A stretch of DNA of 64,000 bases from Hypericum androsaemum (lineage: Eukaryota > Streptophyta > Magnoliopsida > Malpighiales > Hypericaceae): NCBI GenBank assembly GCA_963995505.1, contig OZ023181.1, positions 16,364,221 through 16,428,220 on the forward strand, in the 5' to 3' direction. Below, one piece after another: positions 1 through 10,279 of this stretch. Numbering within the stretch: the stretch's first letter is position 1; each line of letters begins with the position of its first letter. The notes beneath the pieces are model-generated. The model saw nothing but the letters and a program-made list of their open reading frames with translations, searched no databases and was not told where the DNA came from. Made by a program: the position numbers and the translations under genes.

Positions 1-224
1 AAGTGGTGGTACTCTAAATTATTAGCTGGAATTGGTGTTGCTTTCGAATTATTAACTTGAATTGGAAGACATCCTTAATCGACTAATTCAAGTTTGAAAT
101 AATATATGGAAGACATCTTATAGCCAAACGGTATCGAACTCTTAAGGCGGATCAAATGATATATGTGTTTTATGCTCAAGAACTCTCTGCTAAGTGAAAC
201 CAAAAGCCCAACTGATTACCTGAG

Positions 225-293
225 ACATGCAAGTCGGATGGGAAGTGGTGTTTGCGATGGCGGACGGGTGCGTAACGCGTAAAAACCTACCCA
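225..293 (+). pseudogene. Plastid 16S rRNA fragment (NUPT)
   Basis: About 69 bp closely resemble the 5' part of plastid 16S rRNA: the 'catgcaagtcgg' block, then 'gggaagtggtgttt', 'ggcggacgggtg' and 'gtaacgcgtaa'. Several substitutions are present and similarity stops on both sides. This is a small decayed nuclear insertion of plastid DNA and cannot work as an rRNA gene. Recognition is by memory of the conserved 16S motifs. Confidence 0.8.
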
Positions 294-831
294 AGGAACT
301 ATTTAGTGTCTCCACTCGGTAGCTCACATGAAACTTGTCTTTACGTAAACGTTTGCTCTCTTTGCAACTTTGGCCCTGGTCTGTTTTTATGTAAACGTTT
401 TATTTCATGGATTATGATATACCTTTTCCAAAAAAAGTGTTATGGTCAGACATTCTGAGATGGAGGTTTCAAGTTGGACTTCAAATGCGTGACGGAAATG
501 AAACCAGAAGTATTACACTGTAAATTTAATCTGATTGACACATATAATGATCAATCAATTAAAATTTACCAAAAACGAAGTTTATCTATGAACGTGATCA
601 GGGAAAGTCGGTAGGATTATAGGCAGAAATATCAACAGGCTAATTTTCAGTCATCATGTGCCGAAGTGTGTGCGCTCAACTTCTATCCGAGTCTTATAAA
701 TGGAAGCTGCAAGTATAAACTAAGGACATTATATTCCCTTAAAAAGATTTAGATAGTAATTTCTGAATAAAGTGAACACCATATGAGTTTTTTTTTTCAA
801 GAATTACAGAAATATTCGTGTCGTGGGTGGC

Positions 832-1057
832 AACATAACTTTACTCTAACCAACAGGCACTTAGATCAACTGGTGATGGAGTTGTTCTAGCTTAACCAGG
901 TCTCGGGTTCGATTCCTTGGGTACGTAGCAGTGTTAAATACTTGTTGGGAGAGCTTTGCCACCTTTCAAAAGTCCTACCCAGCTCAAATTGGATTAGTAG
1001 GTCCAGTGGGCCGGACACCAATGGTTAAAAATAAAAAAAAAACATAACTTTACTCTA
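832..1057 (+). mobile_element. tRNA-derived SINE with 17-bp TSD
   Basis: The body runs 849-1040. A box-A-like stretch is near 862-873, box B (ggttcgattcc) is at 906-916, and an A-rich tail ends at 1040. The perfect 17-bp direct repeat aacataactttactcta flanks it at 832-848 and 1041-1057, as expected for LINE-mediated retroposition. A related copy lies at 5686-5882 on the other strand. Confidence 0.85.
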
Positions 1058-1984
1058 TAGGTCCAGAGAATATCTTTTTTTGGTCAAAGGGTCTATGGGT
1101 CTAGACTTCATTGGATCTAGTGTAAGATACGTGTATTAGTATACTTTCAGAAGTACAGTATAAAGTAGAGTTTGAATCTTATGGACTCATTCCATACTTT
1201 GTTAGAAAATCTATTTCCTAATGATAAAATGGGTCACATATTATATTATGAGTTATATTTGCTATTTGATTAGATGAGCTATTATGAAGTGATCCATATT
1301 TTAGGAAGTCCAATACTGCTAGATTTATAGTTGAATATGGACTCAATGAGTAAATTTTAGTTATTGACTCAATTAAGGAGATTATGAGAAACCAATATAT
1401 AAAGACCTATAGCTTATGGTCCCCAATACACTAAATCTATTATGTTCTCTTCTTCCGATCAGGAAGAGCGACGGCTGGCCTTGAGAGTCAAAGGAGATTT
1501 AGTTGAGGAAGACTATAAACCACCGTGTTCGTGCAGGTTCCGTTATTTCCGATCGTCGTAGAGATTCTGCAACTGTAGACGATCATTCGCGATGGATCCA
1601 GGTATTCCTATGAATTTTTAATTATTCAACATGATGATGATCTTGGTTTATTAGATATGAATTATATCTAACATACTTTAATATCGATTTTTCAAATTTG
1701 AATTACATATAAAACTATTTTTTTGTTAATATACCAAATTATTTATATTTATTACATTATTACAAATTTGGTTCACAACACATTTTGAAGATCACTAAAA
1801 GCTTGTCTTTCTTTGTTTTTTTTTCTTTTGTTAAATTGTTCCTAAAAGCAATTGTACCACTTACTTTATTTTTTGTTTAATGATGTGTATAATTATGAAA
1901 TATTTTGAATTTAACTAAATTTAATATGTTAAATTAAAAGTTTAAAAATTACGAGAAAATAAACGAAGACACTCTCGACGAGGA
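1058..1984. other. Stretch without assigned gene
   Basis: AT-rich DNA. A TATA-like tatataaag at about 1397-1405 and a more GC-balanced part at 1440-1600 could be a solo LTR or an untranslated leader. I found no matching second copy, terminal repeat or reading frame, so it is left unassigned. Confidence 0.3.
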
Positions 1985-3051
1985 TAAGAATATGGGATAA
2001 TTACTTAAAGACCCCTGGTATTTGGCATATTCGCCTCTCACTCTCCTGGTGTTTGAAAATCGATTAAAAACTATCACTAGTTTGGCAAAATTATACTCTG
2101 AGGCCCCTCGCTGACGTCAGCAATAATTTTTTTCATTTTTTTATTGAAATGACTGTTATACCCTTCAAAAAAACTATCTTCCTCGAACCCATAAATTATT
2201 TCTTTCTTCTTCAAGAACATTAAGAACACTTCAATTAACATGAATCCAAAAAACTCAATTAGGGCCAACGCCCCCTGCGGCTTCACATCGAAGAGGGACC
2301 GATGCCGCCGAAGTCGAACCCCAGCCCCAACCCAGAAACTGCTACCAACAGAGTCCTTCGGGCAACGCGAGTCCGAGCAACGGGAATCTAGCCCGAGCGA
2401 CGGAGTTCCGATCCCCGTGGGACGCCGACGGCCATTGGACCCATACGGCGTCCACCGCCGCCGGGAGGTACACCTTCAAGGGGAGCATGGCGGGGTACGC
2501 ACCGGGATCTCTTGTCCCTTCTACCTCGACCCCATCGCGATCGGCTCCTACGGTGCCATCTCCCATATAGTCCTCGTCTCGTCGTCAGCCGGAAACGACG
2601 GGTCGAGTACTATGTCAGTGACGAACCTTGCCCCCTGGCTGGTAACCGTCAGCGCCGGGACAATCGACCAGAACTTTCTAGCGGACGTGGTGCTGGGAAA
2701 CGGCTAGCGGCTCTCCGGCTTGTCGCTGTACTTCGTGATTTTGATTTTGATTGTTATTTCAGATTTGATTTCGTGATCAAATTCTGATTCTGATTTTGGC
2801 AAGGGAGAGGAGGAGAAGATGATGAAGATGAAGGGGAACAGATTTTTTTTTGGTTTTTCCGTAGGTTTTTTTCGCCAAACTAGGGGTATATAAGTCATTT
2901 ACTTAAAAAAATTGATCGATGACATCGGATGACATCAGCGAGGAGCCTGAGAGTATAATTTTGCCAAACTAGGGGTTTTTTAATCGATTTTCGAACACCA
3001 GGAAAGTGAGAGGCGAATATGAGACCTGGTAGTAATTATCCCTAAGAATAT
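1985..3051. mobile_element. Mutator-like non-autonomous element (Pack-MULE)
   Basis: The element spans 1994-3042 (1049 bp). It is bounded by the perfect 9-bp direct repeat taagaatat at 1985-1993 and 3043-3051, the target duplication size of Mutator-like elements. Long terminal inverted repeats start gggataattac and stay alignable for about 120-140 bp (left 1994 to about 2130, right about 2905-3042). No transposase is encoded. The GC-rich interior carries a piece of a subtilase gene, which makes this a Pack-MULE. Confidence 0.9.
2290..2735 (+). pseudogene. Captured subtilisin-like protease (subtilase, SBT1-type) fragment
   Basis: From 2403 one frame reads EFRSPWDADGHWTHTAST, which is the catalytic-His block of plant subtilases (normally DGHGTHTAST; the second G is W here), followed by AGRYTFKGSMAGYAPG. 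After about 2507 the match continues in another frame with YLDPIAIGSYGA, then VSSSAGNDG, SVTNLAPW, AGTIDQNF and VVLGNG, a TAG stop at 2705-2707, and RLSGLSLYF. About 60 family residues between the two blocks are missing. The serine domain and C-terminal regions are absent. It is a frameshifted, internally deleted fragment inside the Pack-MULE and is not expected to be active. Whether it is transcribed is unknown. Confidence 0.85.
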
Positions 3052-3398
3052 AGGTCTAATATTGAAAATGTTTTAGGATCGATGGAAATATATCAATCAA
3101 ACTCCTAAAATTAGAATACGACTGTACATAAGGACACTACCGATAGCATATCCATTGCAATCCAAACAAAACATGGAACGAGAGAGTTGATAAAAATGAT
3201 AATAAATTTAATTTTTTCTAAGTTTCAAATTTTACTAATGATATTTAATATCATGTGATTAATCTGAATATTAAAGGTTAGAAAAAACATTGACGGCTGC
3301 AAGCGCACAAAGAAATAATCCATTTATACACACCGCGTAATTTCTCGGTGCAAAGAACCTTTTAAAACGTACAGTTGGGTATCGACTGTTGTGTTCTC

Positions 3399-3440
3399 TC
3401 CCACTCCCACTCCCACTCCCACTCCCACTCCCACTCCCAC
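3399..3440. repeat. Hexanucleotide microsatellite (ccactc)n
   Basis: About seven consecutive copies of a 6-bp unit. Read on the minus strand they give a Gly-Ser run in a spurious ORF. Confidence 0.9.
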
Positions 3441-3580
3441 TTTCCAGGAATAGAAAATTTATTTTGTTGGACGAAAAGAAAGAAAACAATTCCCTTCCTA
3501 TATTTCCTCAAAAAATACTTTGGGTAGTTACACAGTGCTAAATTTTGGTGGGCGTGGCCTAGGACATGAGATGAGTGGGG

Positions 3581-3754
3581 TTGGATTCAGTGGGGACAAA
3601 ATTTATCCCCACTAAAATGGATCAAGGTTTTGGACTTACAGATACGGTTTTTGATGACTGTCAGATCTGTAGACACGATTTTTAATAAAATCTTATGGTT
3701 GAAATGAAATTCTCTCTATAGGGACAATTTTTATGTTGTCCCCACTCAATCCAA
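3581..3754. mobile_element. MITE, family with ggattcagtggggac ends
   Basis: About 174 bp with inverted ends: ggattcagtggggacaa on the left and its near complement ttgtccccactcaatcc on the right. A related copy with the same ends and the shared core gactgtcagatctgtag lies at 53879-54056, and a diverged expanded copy lies at about 14374-14637. No coding capacity. Confidence 0.7.
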
Positions 3755-4054
3755 AACTGACATAGTGACTTCAAGTTGATGATGATGTCTTGGTAGTTGT
3801 TATGATCGGAGGAGACAAATGCCAAAAGAAATAAATACGGAAACAAAGAAAAGGAAGTTCCCTACTACTTTTACTTGTTAAGGAAAAATTGTGAAGTAGG
3901 AAGTACCAACTTTTTTTTATAACTAAAATTTTATTACTCCTCAAAAAAATATCAAAAGATAATTATAGGATAATTACATCTGCACGTTGAGTACAATACC
4001 AAAAGTAATAAATAGATGTATATTATAAAAAAACTATGATAAATATTATCTACA

Positions 4055-4810
4055 CTAGCAAAATGCATGCACGATGCGAGTACCATTTTATTTCAAAACC
4101 CGCAAAGAGTTTATGGTTTAAAATTTTAGGGTTTGGGATTTCAGATTCGGGATTTTGGGATTTGGAGTTTAGGGTTTAGGTTTTCATTTTGGGGTTTCAA
4201 GTTTCGAAATTCCTCATAAAAATAGGGCAATCCGAGAATTTTAAAAAATTGGTGAATAAGGTTTTCACCGTGGGAAGCTTGGGCCGCCGCCATGAAGCCA
4301 GCCACTAGAGCAGCCACTAATGCCCCGATCAGAAAAGGACTGCTCCAGCCTCCGCGCCCCCGCTGCGATGCACCATCGTCGCTGTCGCATGTCTTCGGGC
4401 TGCCAACCCGAACTCTCGAACACCCTCACCCTCAAGCAGGCGAAGGCCCTCTTCAACCTCGTCTAGCAGACCAACATGAACTCCCTCACCCTTAGGCTCG
4501 CCGCCGTCCTTCAGTCCTCCCTGGCGGCCGAGGCCCGCGCTATGGCCGCCATACTCTGCCATCCTCCCCGAGCGGCTTCCCCATCCTCGGATCCAACCTC
4601 TACCATGTACCAGGCCAGGAGGCGGTTAGAGGGGATCAGTGGAGGAGGAGCGTAAGGCGCTTCCCTATCCTTGCGCTTCCTCGACGCACCGTCCGGTAAG
4701 ATCCTACGAGGGTGTTGTACTTGTTGGCTCATCCTCGAGGGGTAAAACTGTCACTTCCACGGTGCGGCACCAAACTACCTAAAAAAAAAGTTTCTTTTAT
4801 TATAGTAAGA
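4055..4810 (-). mobile_element. Candidate Helitron-like element
   Basis: Read on the minus strand the element would begin TCTTACTATAATAAAAG (at 4810) and end in CTAG (4055-4058), preceded by a short palindromic GCATCGTGC-type stem at about 4066-4078. It is flanked by A on one side and T on the other, as expected for Helitron insertion. The interior 4258-4730 is GC-rich. A second copy of the 5' terminal region (conserved about 75 bp) ends at 5586. No Rep/helicase gene is present, so it would be non-autonomous. The call rests on termini only. Confidence 0.5.
4258..4730. other. GC-rich insert, possibly captured gene sequence
   Basis: The GC content is sharply higher than the flanks and several short ORFs open on both strands. 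One plus frame contains NTLTLKQAKALFNLV and NSLTLRLAAVLQSSLA, which look protein-like, but it is broken by a stop between them. I do not recognise the family. Its place inside Helitron-like termini suggests a captured exon. Confidence 0.35.
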
Positions 4811-5418
4811 TAAATTTATCTAACATAAATAGTGTACATATGAATATCATAAACAACCAAATAATAAACACCTCTTGACATACTAAATGACAACATATTT
4901 GATATATTTAAATTAAATCTAAGAAAGAGAATATGAACTGACATGACATAAATTTGAAATATATTAAAATTTTAACATAATCAGATATACAAAATGCAAA
5001 ATCTCCGAAAAAATATAAGTATCAAGATGGCTTTCGTAATAGTTTAGCTCCTCGTAAATGGTAGCTCGATTAATAATTAACGACATTTGCTTCCTCGTGT
5101 TCTTCGCTACGGCCATGGGAGACGGAGCCAGAGCATTCTAACCGCCACCTCCTCCTCCTCCACAAACCTCCGTCTACATTCTCTCTTAAAAAGAGCACCC
5201 GAACATATCAAACGGTGTCGTTAAAGCAGCTAACACCCTTCAAACACACAAAACGACGTCATGATAGCAGTTAACACCCTCACCTTCGGGTAAAACAGCA
5301 AAATCCAAAAAAAAAACTTATTGTATCCTGTTCTCTTACACCTAAAAAGTAAAAACAAAGGAAACGCAGAAAACAGACAAAACGAGACTTGTTTGGAAAT
5401 AGAAAAGAAGAGGAGAAC

Positions 5419-5491
5419 ATGGCGAGGGATAGCTGCCTGGCGCGTGTCACTGCCGGAGCCGCTGTCGGCGGAGCTATCGGTGGCGCCGTTG
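5419..5491 (+). pseudogene. ROMO1-like first exon (captured/truncated)
   Basis: From the ATG at 5419 the frame reads MARDSCLARVTAGAAVGGAI and then GGAV, the N-terminus of the plant ROMO1 (reactive oxygen species modulator 1 / Mgr2-like) mitochondrial inner-membrane protein, with its glycine-rich membrane-segment start. The match stops at GTTG|GTCGTG, where a 5' splice site would be. Within about 25 bp the sequence switches to the Helitron-like terminal repeat. The rest of the roughly 70-residue protein is not in the window. About 300 bp upstream resemble a promoter and 5' UTR. Most likely a transposon-captured promoter plus exon 1. The family call rests on about 24 residues. Confidence 0.7.
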
Positions 5492-5506
5492 GTCGTGACG
5501 TGTTCC

Positions 5507-5586
5507 AATTTTTAGGGGTAAAATAGTCACTTCCACATGACACACCAAACCACCTAAAAAATGATATTTTTTTTATTATAATAAGA
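5507..5586 (-). repeat. Second Helitron-like 5' terminus
   Basis: Matches 4730-4810: ggggtaaaa-gtcacttccac, then caccaaac-acctaaaa, ending in a ttattata-taaga block that is followed by T. On the minus strand it starts TCTTATTATAATAAAA. It directly abuts the ROMO1-like fragment. The matching 3' end was not found. Confidence 0.55.
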
Positions 5587-5676
5587 TATACGTTTCGAAA
5601 GTATCACCAAAAACACTCCATTGTCACCGTGACAAAAGCAAAATCCCTAGTTACACCCTAACAGCAAAATCCCAAG

Positions 5677-5891
5677 TACCAAGTATTTTTTTTATAAACA
5701 CATGATATTCGAATTCTCACTTGCCCGACTAATTCAGATTTAAGTTTGATAAATCTTTTGACAGGTGACAAAACTCTCCCAATAAGTATTTAACAATGTT
5801 GTGTTATAAATGCTCGATTTCGAAACCCTTGGTTAAGATAGAACAACTCTCTCACTAGTTAATCTAAATGATGGTCAATAACTACCAAGTA
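5677..5891 (-). mobile_element. tRNA-derived SINE, second copy
   Basis: The body is about 5686-5882 on the minus strand. It shares gagttgttct, cttaacca and ttaaatact-ttgggagag with the SINE at 849-1040, at the same length (about 195 bp). The 9-bp repeat taccaagta flanks it at 5677-5685 and 5883-5891. The A-rich tail appears as a T-run at 5686-5692. It is more diverged than the first copy, hence probably older. Confidence 0.75.
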
Positions 5892-5909
5892 ACCTTTTGG
5901 AAAGTAACT

Positions 5910-6465
5910 ACAGTAAAATCTCTCTAAAGTGACATCGTTGGGACAAGAGAAAAATATCACTTTATAGAGTTACACATAAAAGAAGTTTACTTTTTTAGCT
6001 CAAAAATTATAAAAATTGAGTTTTGGTTCAATAAATACGTAAAATACTAAAAATTTTACTTTGTCAATATTCAAGTCACATAAAGTCTCGGCTTATAGCG
6101 TTATCCAAATAAAATACTCGATTGAAATTTTTTTTACAATAAGACGACAATCACAAAGATCATTTGAAGAAAGTTTAGGATAAGAATGTTGATGTAGAAT
6201 TATCAAACAACCAAGTTTAGCACAAAATAATATCGTAATTTTTTTCAAAGTCGTAAAGTATGTAAAAATATATGTATTTATTCAAAGAAATCACTTTATG
6301 TAAAAATTGGGATCGAGATTTAACACTAATATTTTCTAAAAAAGTATTAGTTATTACGATAGAATGGTTATTAAATTTTAACCCTAATCCTAACTCGGGA
6401 CCGAAATTTTTTATCAGTTCAGATAGGTTATCACTTTACGCAGGTTCAGGATGTTTTACTATGGT
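5910..6465. mobile_element. Probable TIR element (MITE-like)
   Basis: The left end ctacagtaaaatctctctaaagtgac and the inverted right end (ttttactatgg at about 6453-6463, with ttatcactttac nearby) are related. The interior at about 6020-6170 is similar to 13945-14190, including the aatactcgattgaaat block. Boundaries are approximate, I could not fix a target duplication, and no gene is present. Confidence 0.45.
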
Positions 6466-7097
6466 GAGTAATAACCATTTGAGCTACAACACTTGTCAAA
6501 CTTAAAACGCACGTGCCCATTGACCAAAACGAAAGTTTCTAAAAAACAGAGGCCATGAAAACCCCACCAGCCCACTCCTTCCTCTTTTCGCCACTTTGCT
6601 TACTTACTACTTGCTAGCCATGATCTCTCTCTCTCTCTCTCTTTCTAAAGTAGCTAGTGATCGAGGCAATTGAAGTGAATTACTCGGCGAGCGTCTTGTT
6701 GGATTCAATTTTATACTTGATCTTCTCCATTTTGAAGTAATAGGCTTTGGGGTACTTAGCTTACATTTGTTTTTCTGCCTGGTTCACGTGCATGTAACGG
6801 GATCGGTGTTGTAGAGATTTTCATTGCGACTAGCCCTAATCTCTCTCTCTCTCTCTTATAGACTGCATTGGAATATTCGGGAGAGAGAATGTCCGTCTTC
6901 ACCATAATTTGCTCTGATCCATCCTTAAAAGTGCATGCCTGACGAAAAAAACTTCCGAAGATCAACATAGAGCAAGGTGTCTTAGATGGGAGATCACCCA
7001 ATTTGTCAAATAAAGATTTACTTTGCAATTTCAGGCTGTTCCCCTTGCTCTCTGATTGCCTTATCTATATAAGTTCATGCAGCTACTTTGGATCTTG
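6466..7097. other. No gene recognised
   Basis: Mixed-composition DNA with (CT)n microsatellites at about 6623-6643 and 6840-6857. No coding frame, splice structure or terminal repeats could be supported. Confidence 0.4.
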
Positions 7098-7188
7098 ATA
7101 ATAATGAATAGCGATCGGTATTTCCGAATCACTGCACGTATCAATTGATTTATCTTTGTTGGAGATACCGATCGCTATTCATTATTAT
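7098..7188. ncRNA. Near-perfect 28-bp hairpin (miRNA-precursor-like or foldback)
   Basis: Arms 7098-7125 and 7161-7188 are complementary over 28 bp with one mismatch, which becomes a G-U wobble in a plus-strand transcript. The loop is 35 nt. Centre of the arm: gcgatcggta / taccgatcgc. Size and pairing suit a plant pre-miRNA, but I recognise no known miRNA. A short foldback or template-switch product is equally possible. Confidence 0.35.
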
Positions 7189-7194
7189 GGCCAA

Positions 7195-8218
7195 TGATCT
7201 TAATGTTGCTGCAGACATCCAACGAGTATAACGAAACGTGTTTGGTTTGCCACCAGAAAATCAGATCGCTAACTATATTTGTTAGGAATTAAATCGAAAC
7301 AAATACAATATACATAAGAAATTCACCTGAAAAGTTCGAAAGGAAAAAAAAAATAGTAAATGAGAGTTCACTAAATATATTTCTCGAATTTTCAATAAAG
7401 AGATCAACAACATATATCCAAATATAGTGTAGCATACTAACCCAATCTCTCAAATATATGAGTATGACCCAATACTACAATTTGGTTATTTTAGACTACA
7501 AACTGAATAAATCATAACAAACAATAACACGGGCAAACAAAAAAATAATAAAACCACGTAGGAACAGCGGGTTTCTTCGGCCATTAAGGTGGTGCATCAA
7601 GCAATCAAAATGTGTTCTCCATGTGAGGCGATTATGGTGGGTGCAAGGGGGAACTACCTTTAATGACCGATAATGACCACAATGGTCTCAAGGAGCCAAA
7701 GAGTATCATTCAATAGCGAACTTTTTCTCGAGCAAGGAAACTAACTAGCAAAGCAATTAGCACATCAAAAACCAAAAAGCATTGTCTGAGGAAAATTTAT
7801 TCAAGATTTATCCAACTAAGATGAATCTTCAAGAGTGCATGGCAGATATTTTCACGCAGAATGACCAATCCAATGGTGATATGGGAGCTTCTTTCAAGAA
7901 GGTTGAATTTTTTTTGCGCGATCTAATTGCTCGTTGGAATGATGGAATGCCCGATTTCCTCAAGACTATTAAGGCCATGGCTGTTGGGCTGTGATTCTAT
8001 CTGGTCGTTATGGGTTAGTAGTGTAGTCATTTTCCTTCCCTATTGGTGGCATATTGGGCTTTAGGCGATCAATATTGGCAGGAATTTCTAGGTGCTTCGT
8101 CCTAGGTGTTTCTAAAATTTGTATACGTGAAGACTTGTACTTTCGGTACTAGGTTTAAGTATCCTTCCGAAGTAATACAACATATATCTTTCCAAAATAA
8201 AACATAGCGTTTGTATAA
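7195..8218. other. Start of peroxidase duplication unit 1; no firm gene
   Basis: About 7195-7350 is similar to 43085-43250, and about 7430-7550 to 33785-33890, so this is shared flank of the duplicated peroxidase units. A small plus-strand ORF (7782-7994, 70 codons) contains FFLRDLIARWNDGMPDFLK. I do not recognise it, and there is no supporting context. Confidence 0.35.
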
Positions 8219-8403
8219 TGCCCTGTGATCCGACCGACTATCTTCACAGAACAACACAGATCCTACTCCCGGCCAAACACGTTTAACCTTGAAGTTTTCT
8301 CAGAATATGTGCCAGAAAAGAAAGTGCACCTTGTTGATATGGATAATACCAATCAAATTACTTAAGGCATTTCAGACAGTACATATCATTTACGGGTATC
8401 ACA
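8219..8403 (-). repeat. Cassandra-type LTR remnant with partial 5S-like domain
   Basis: On the minus strand it starts TGTGATA and contains aagtaatttgattggta, a run like 5S rRNA box regions (gttaaacgtgtttggc, gggagtaggatc), and ends ggatcacagggca. It matches the better-preserved LTR at 31115-31360 but lacks the gatgggtgacctcctggg part and some sequence after it. A decayed, internally deleted copy. Confidence 0.7.
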
Positions 8404-8689
8404 GTTTGACTTGGGAAAAAAAACAAGATAGCTGAGAGTAGGACGTCATGGTCCAAGCTAGATTGTTGAACGATTGCCGCTTGGGCCTTTCATTGGACTA
8501 GAACATGTTTAAATACACAATATAATACAACAACTAGATAACTACGATAATAACCTAATAAGACTAGGCTAATGTATCCAAGTCTATCTCTACCAGTAAA
8601 TACAATCCTTATCACGGAGACTAGATATAGTAGTAGTAGACTAGGACTATGCTAACTCTAATACTCTCCCTCAATTTGGATTGTGAAAA

Positions 8690-9600
8690 TTGACGACGTC
8701 GAATTTGCCAACAAGAGTTTGAAACTGGTCCTCGCCAAGAGCTTTGGTGAATAAATCGGCCAATTGAGACACTTTGGATATCTTTGTTGGGGAAATTTCT
8801 TATGATCGAACACGCTTGCGAATAAAATGATAGCCAATTTCTACATGCTTGGTCCGCTCATGATAAATAGGGTTCATGGCAATATGTAAGGCTACCTGGT
8901 TATGAGTAGGATGAGGGAAATGAATACCCAAATCTCGAAACAACCTTCGTAGCCATAATATTTTACGAAGAGCAACCGCCATGGCACGACATTTGAGCTC
9001 GGCAGACAAGCAGGTGACAACTGGCTGCTTCTTTGTGCGCCATGAAACGGGTGAACCACCAAAGGAAATGAACTAGCCAGTACGTGATCATCGAGTGATC
9101 GGACAATCTCCATAATCAGAATCACAAATAGGCAACAAGTTTTACATCCGAGGAATTGTTGAGTAAGATACCTCGTCCAGATGTCAATTTCAAGTAACAA
9201 ACTACTCGATCTGCGGCTTGAATATGATTAGAATTCGGATTCTCCACGAACTGACTAAGTATGTTAATGGCATAAGAAATATCTGGCCAAGTGACTCTCA
9301 AGTACATGAGCACCCAATTAGTCGTTGATGTCGTTCGGAATCACTGACAACTTCACCGCCTGCTTTAAGACGATGATTCTGCTCAATGGGAAAATAAAAG
9401 GGCCGTCAATCATCCTTCCCGCACTCTTTGAGAATATCAAGAGTATACTTGTGTTGCCTGAGGACCAAGGCATGAGCGATGGTCGCTGCCTCGATGCCGA
9501 GGATTTTCACGGCCGGGGGGAGTATTGGAGTGGTGGTGAGCATTGGATGATGCGGCGATAAGCTTTGTTTGGTGGAGTAAATCTTATTCCAGGTCACAGC
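8690..9600 (-). pseudogene. Copia RT-RNase H fragment
   Basis: Minus-strand frames, in order: QHKYTLDILKECG (end of the RT palm/thumb region, near 9430), MYLRVTWPDISYAI and NILSQFVENP (9240-9310), then AELKCRAMA and LHIAMNPIYHERTKHVE (8830-9000), typical of the Copia RNase H C-terminus. Frames change several times and stops intervene, so no protein can be made. Confidence 0.75.
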
Positions 9601-9674
9601 TCTAATAACATGAAGAATACCAAGTTATAAGATTGTTGAACGATTGCCGCTTGAGCCTTTCATTAGACTAGGAC

Positions 9675-9880
9675 ATGTTTAAATACATAATTTTTTTTGA
9701 AAAGTAAATGAAATGTATTAATACTCCAAAGAAGTTACAAGAGAAAAGTCGTAAGGTCGCAACAGGGAGCAACCCAGAAACAAAGGCAACGCCTCTTACA
9801 GAAGATCATCACAAGCTTTAAAAAACAGAAACAGAACTACACCGAATGAGAGTAGCTACGCCAAGATGTTTAAATACATA
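9675..9880 (-). mobile_element. Short LINE-like retroposon with 15-bp TSD
   Basis: The insert 9690-9865 (176 bp) lies inside a Copia LTR and is flanked by the perfect repeat atgtttaaatacata at 9675-9689 and 9866-9880. Its poly-T start (minus-strand poly-A tail preceded by ttcatttacttttc) resembles 3' ends of plant L1 LINEs. The other LTR (8464-8663) lacks the insert, giving an empty site. Confidence 0.8.
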
Positions 9881-10279
9881 GTGATACAGCAACTTGATAA
9901 GTACGATAATAACCTAATAAGACTAGGCTAATGTATCCAAGTCTATCTCTAGGACTATGCTAACTTCAATAATATGGATGCTTGGTCACAACCAGAAAGT
10001 ATAACCAGAGAATAATGACTTAATTATTGTCATCGAAAAATTATTTTAGTTCCAAGGTGCAGTATCATGCTACGACCAAGACAAAACAACAAAGTAAGAA
10101 CTCGACCATTCGGGATGAGATTTTGCAATTGCAATTTTCTAACTTTTGGCCGGGAAATAAACCCATTTATTGTCAAGTAGTTAATATAAAATCCGTAATT
10201 ATTTTATTATTATCATCATCTCGATACATCCTTTTTAACCATACCAAAACTAACCAACTAAAACTTTCTCCACCTCAAT

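Larger units (their letters stand above)
8464..9971 (-). mobile_element. Internally deleted Ty1/Copia element
   Basis: Terminal direct repeats are 8464-8663 (3' LTR on the minus strand) and about 9630-9971 (5' LTR). The latter is lengthened by an inserted retroposon (9690-9865). The left copy is followed by a polypurine tract (ctctccctcaattt on the plus strand). Between them only about 965 bp remain, encoding broken RT/RNase H pieces. No target duplication was found. gag, protease and integrase are lost. Confidence 0.75.

Noticed and set aside
2240..2707. 155-codon ORF as a real gene
   Set aside because: It starts in MULE terminal DNA and only its second half is in frame with the subtilase fragment; annotated as a pseudogene.
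4105..4195. Telomere-like tttaggg repeats
   Set aside because: Only two or three exact heptamers in a degenerate gggattt-rich stretch; not an interstitial telomere array.
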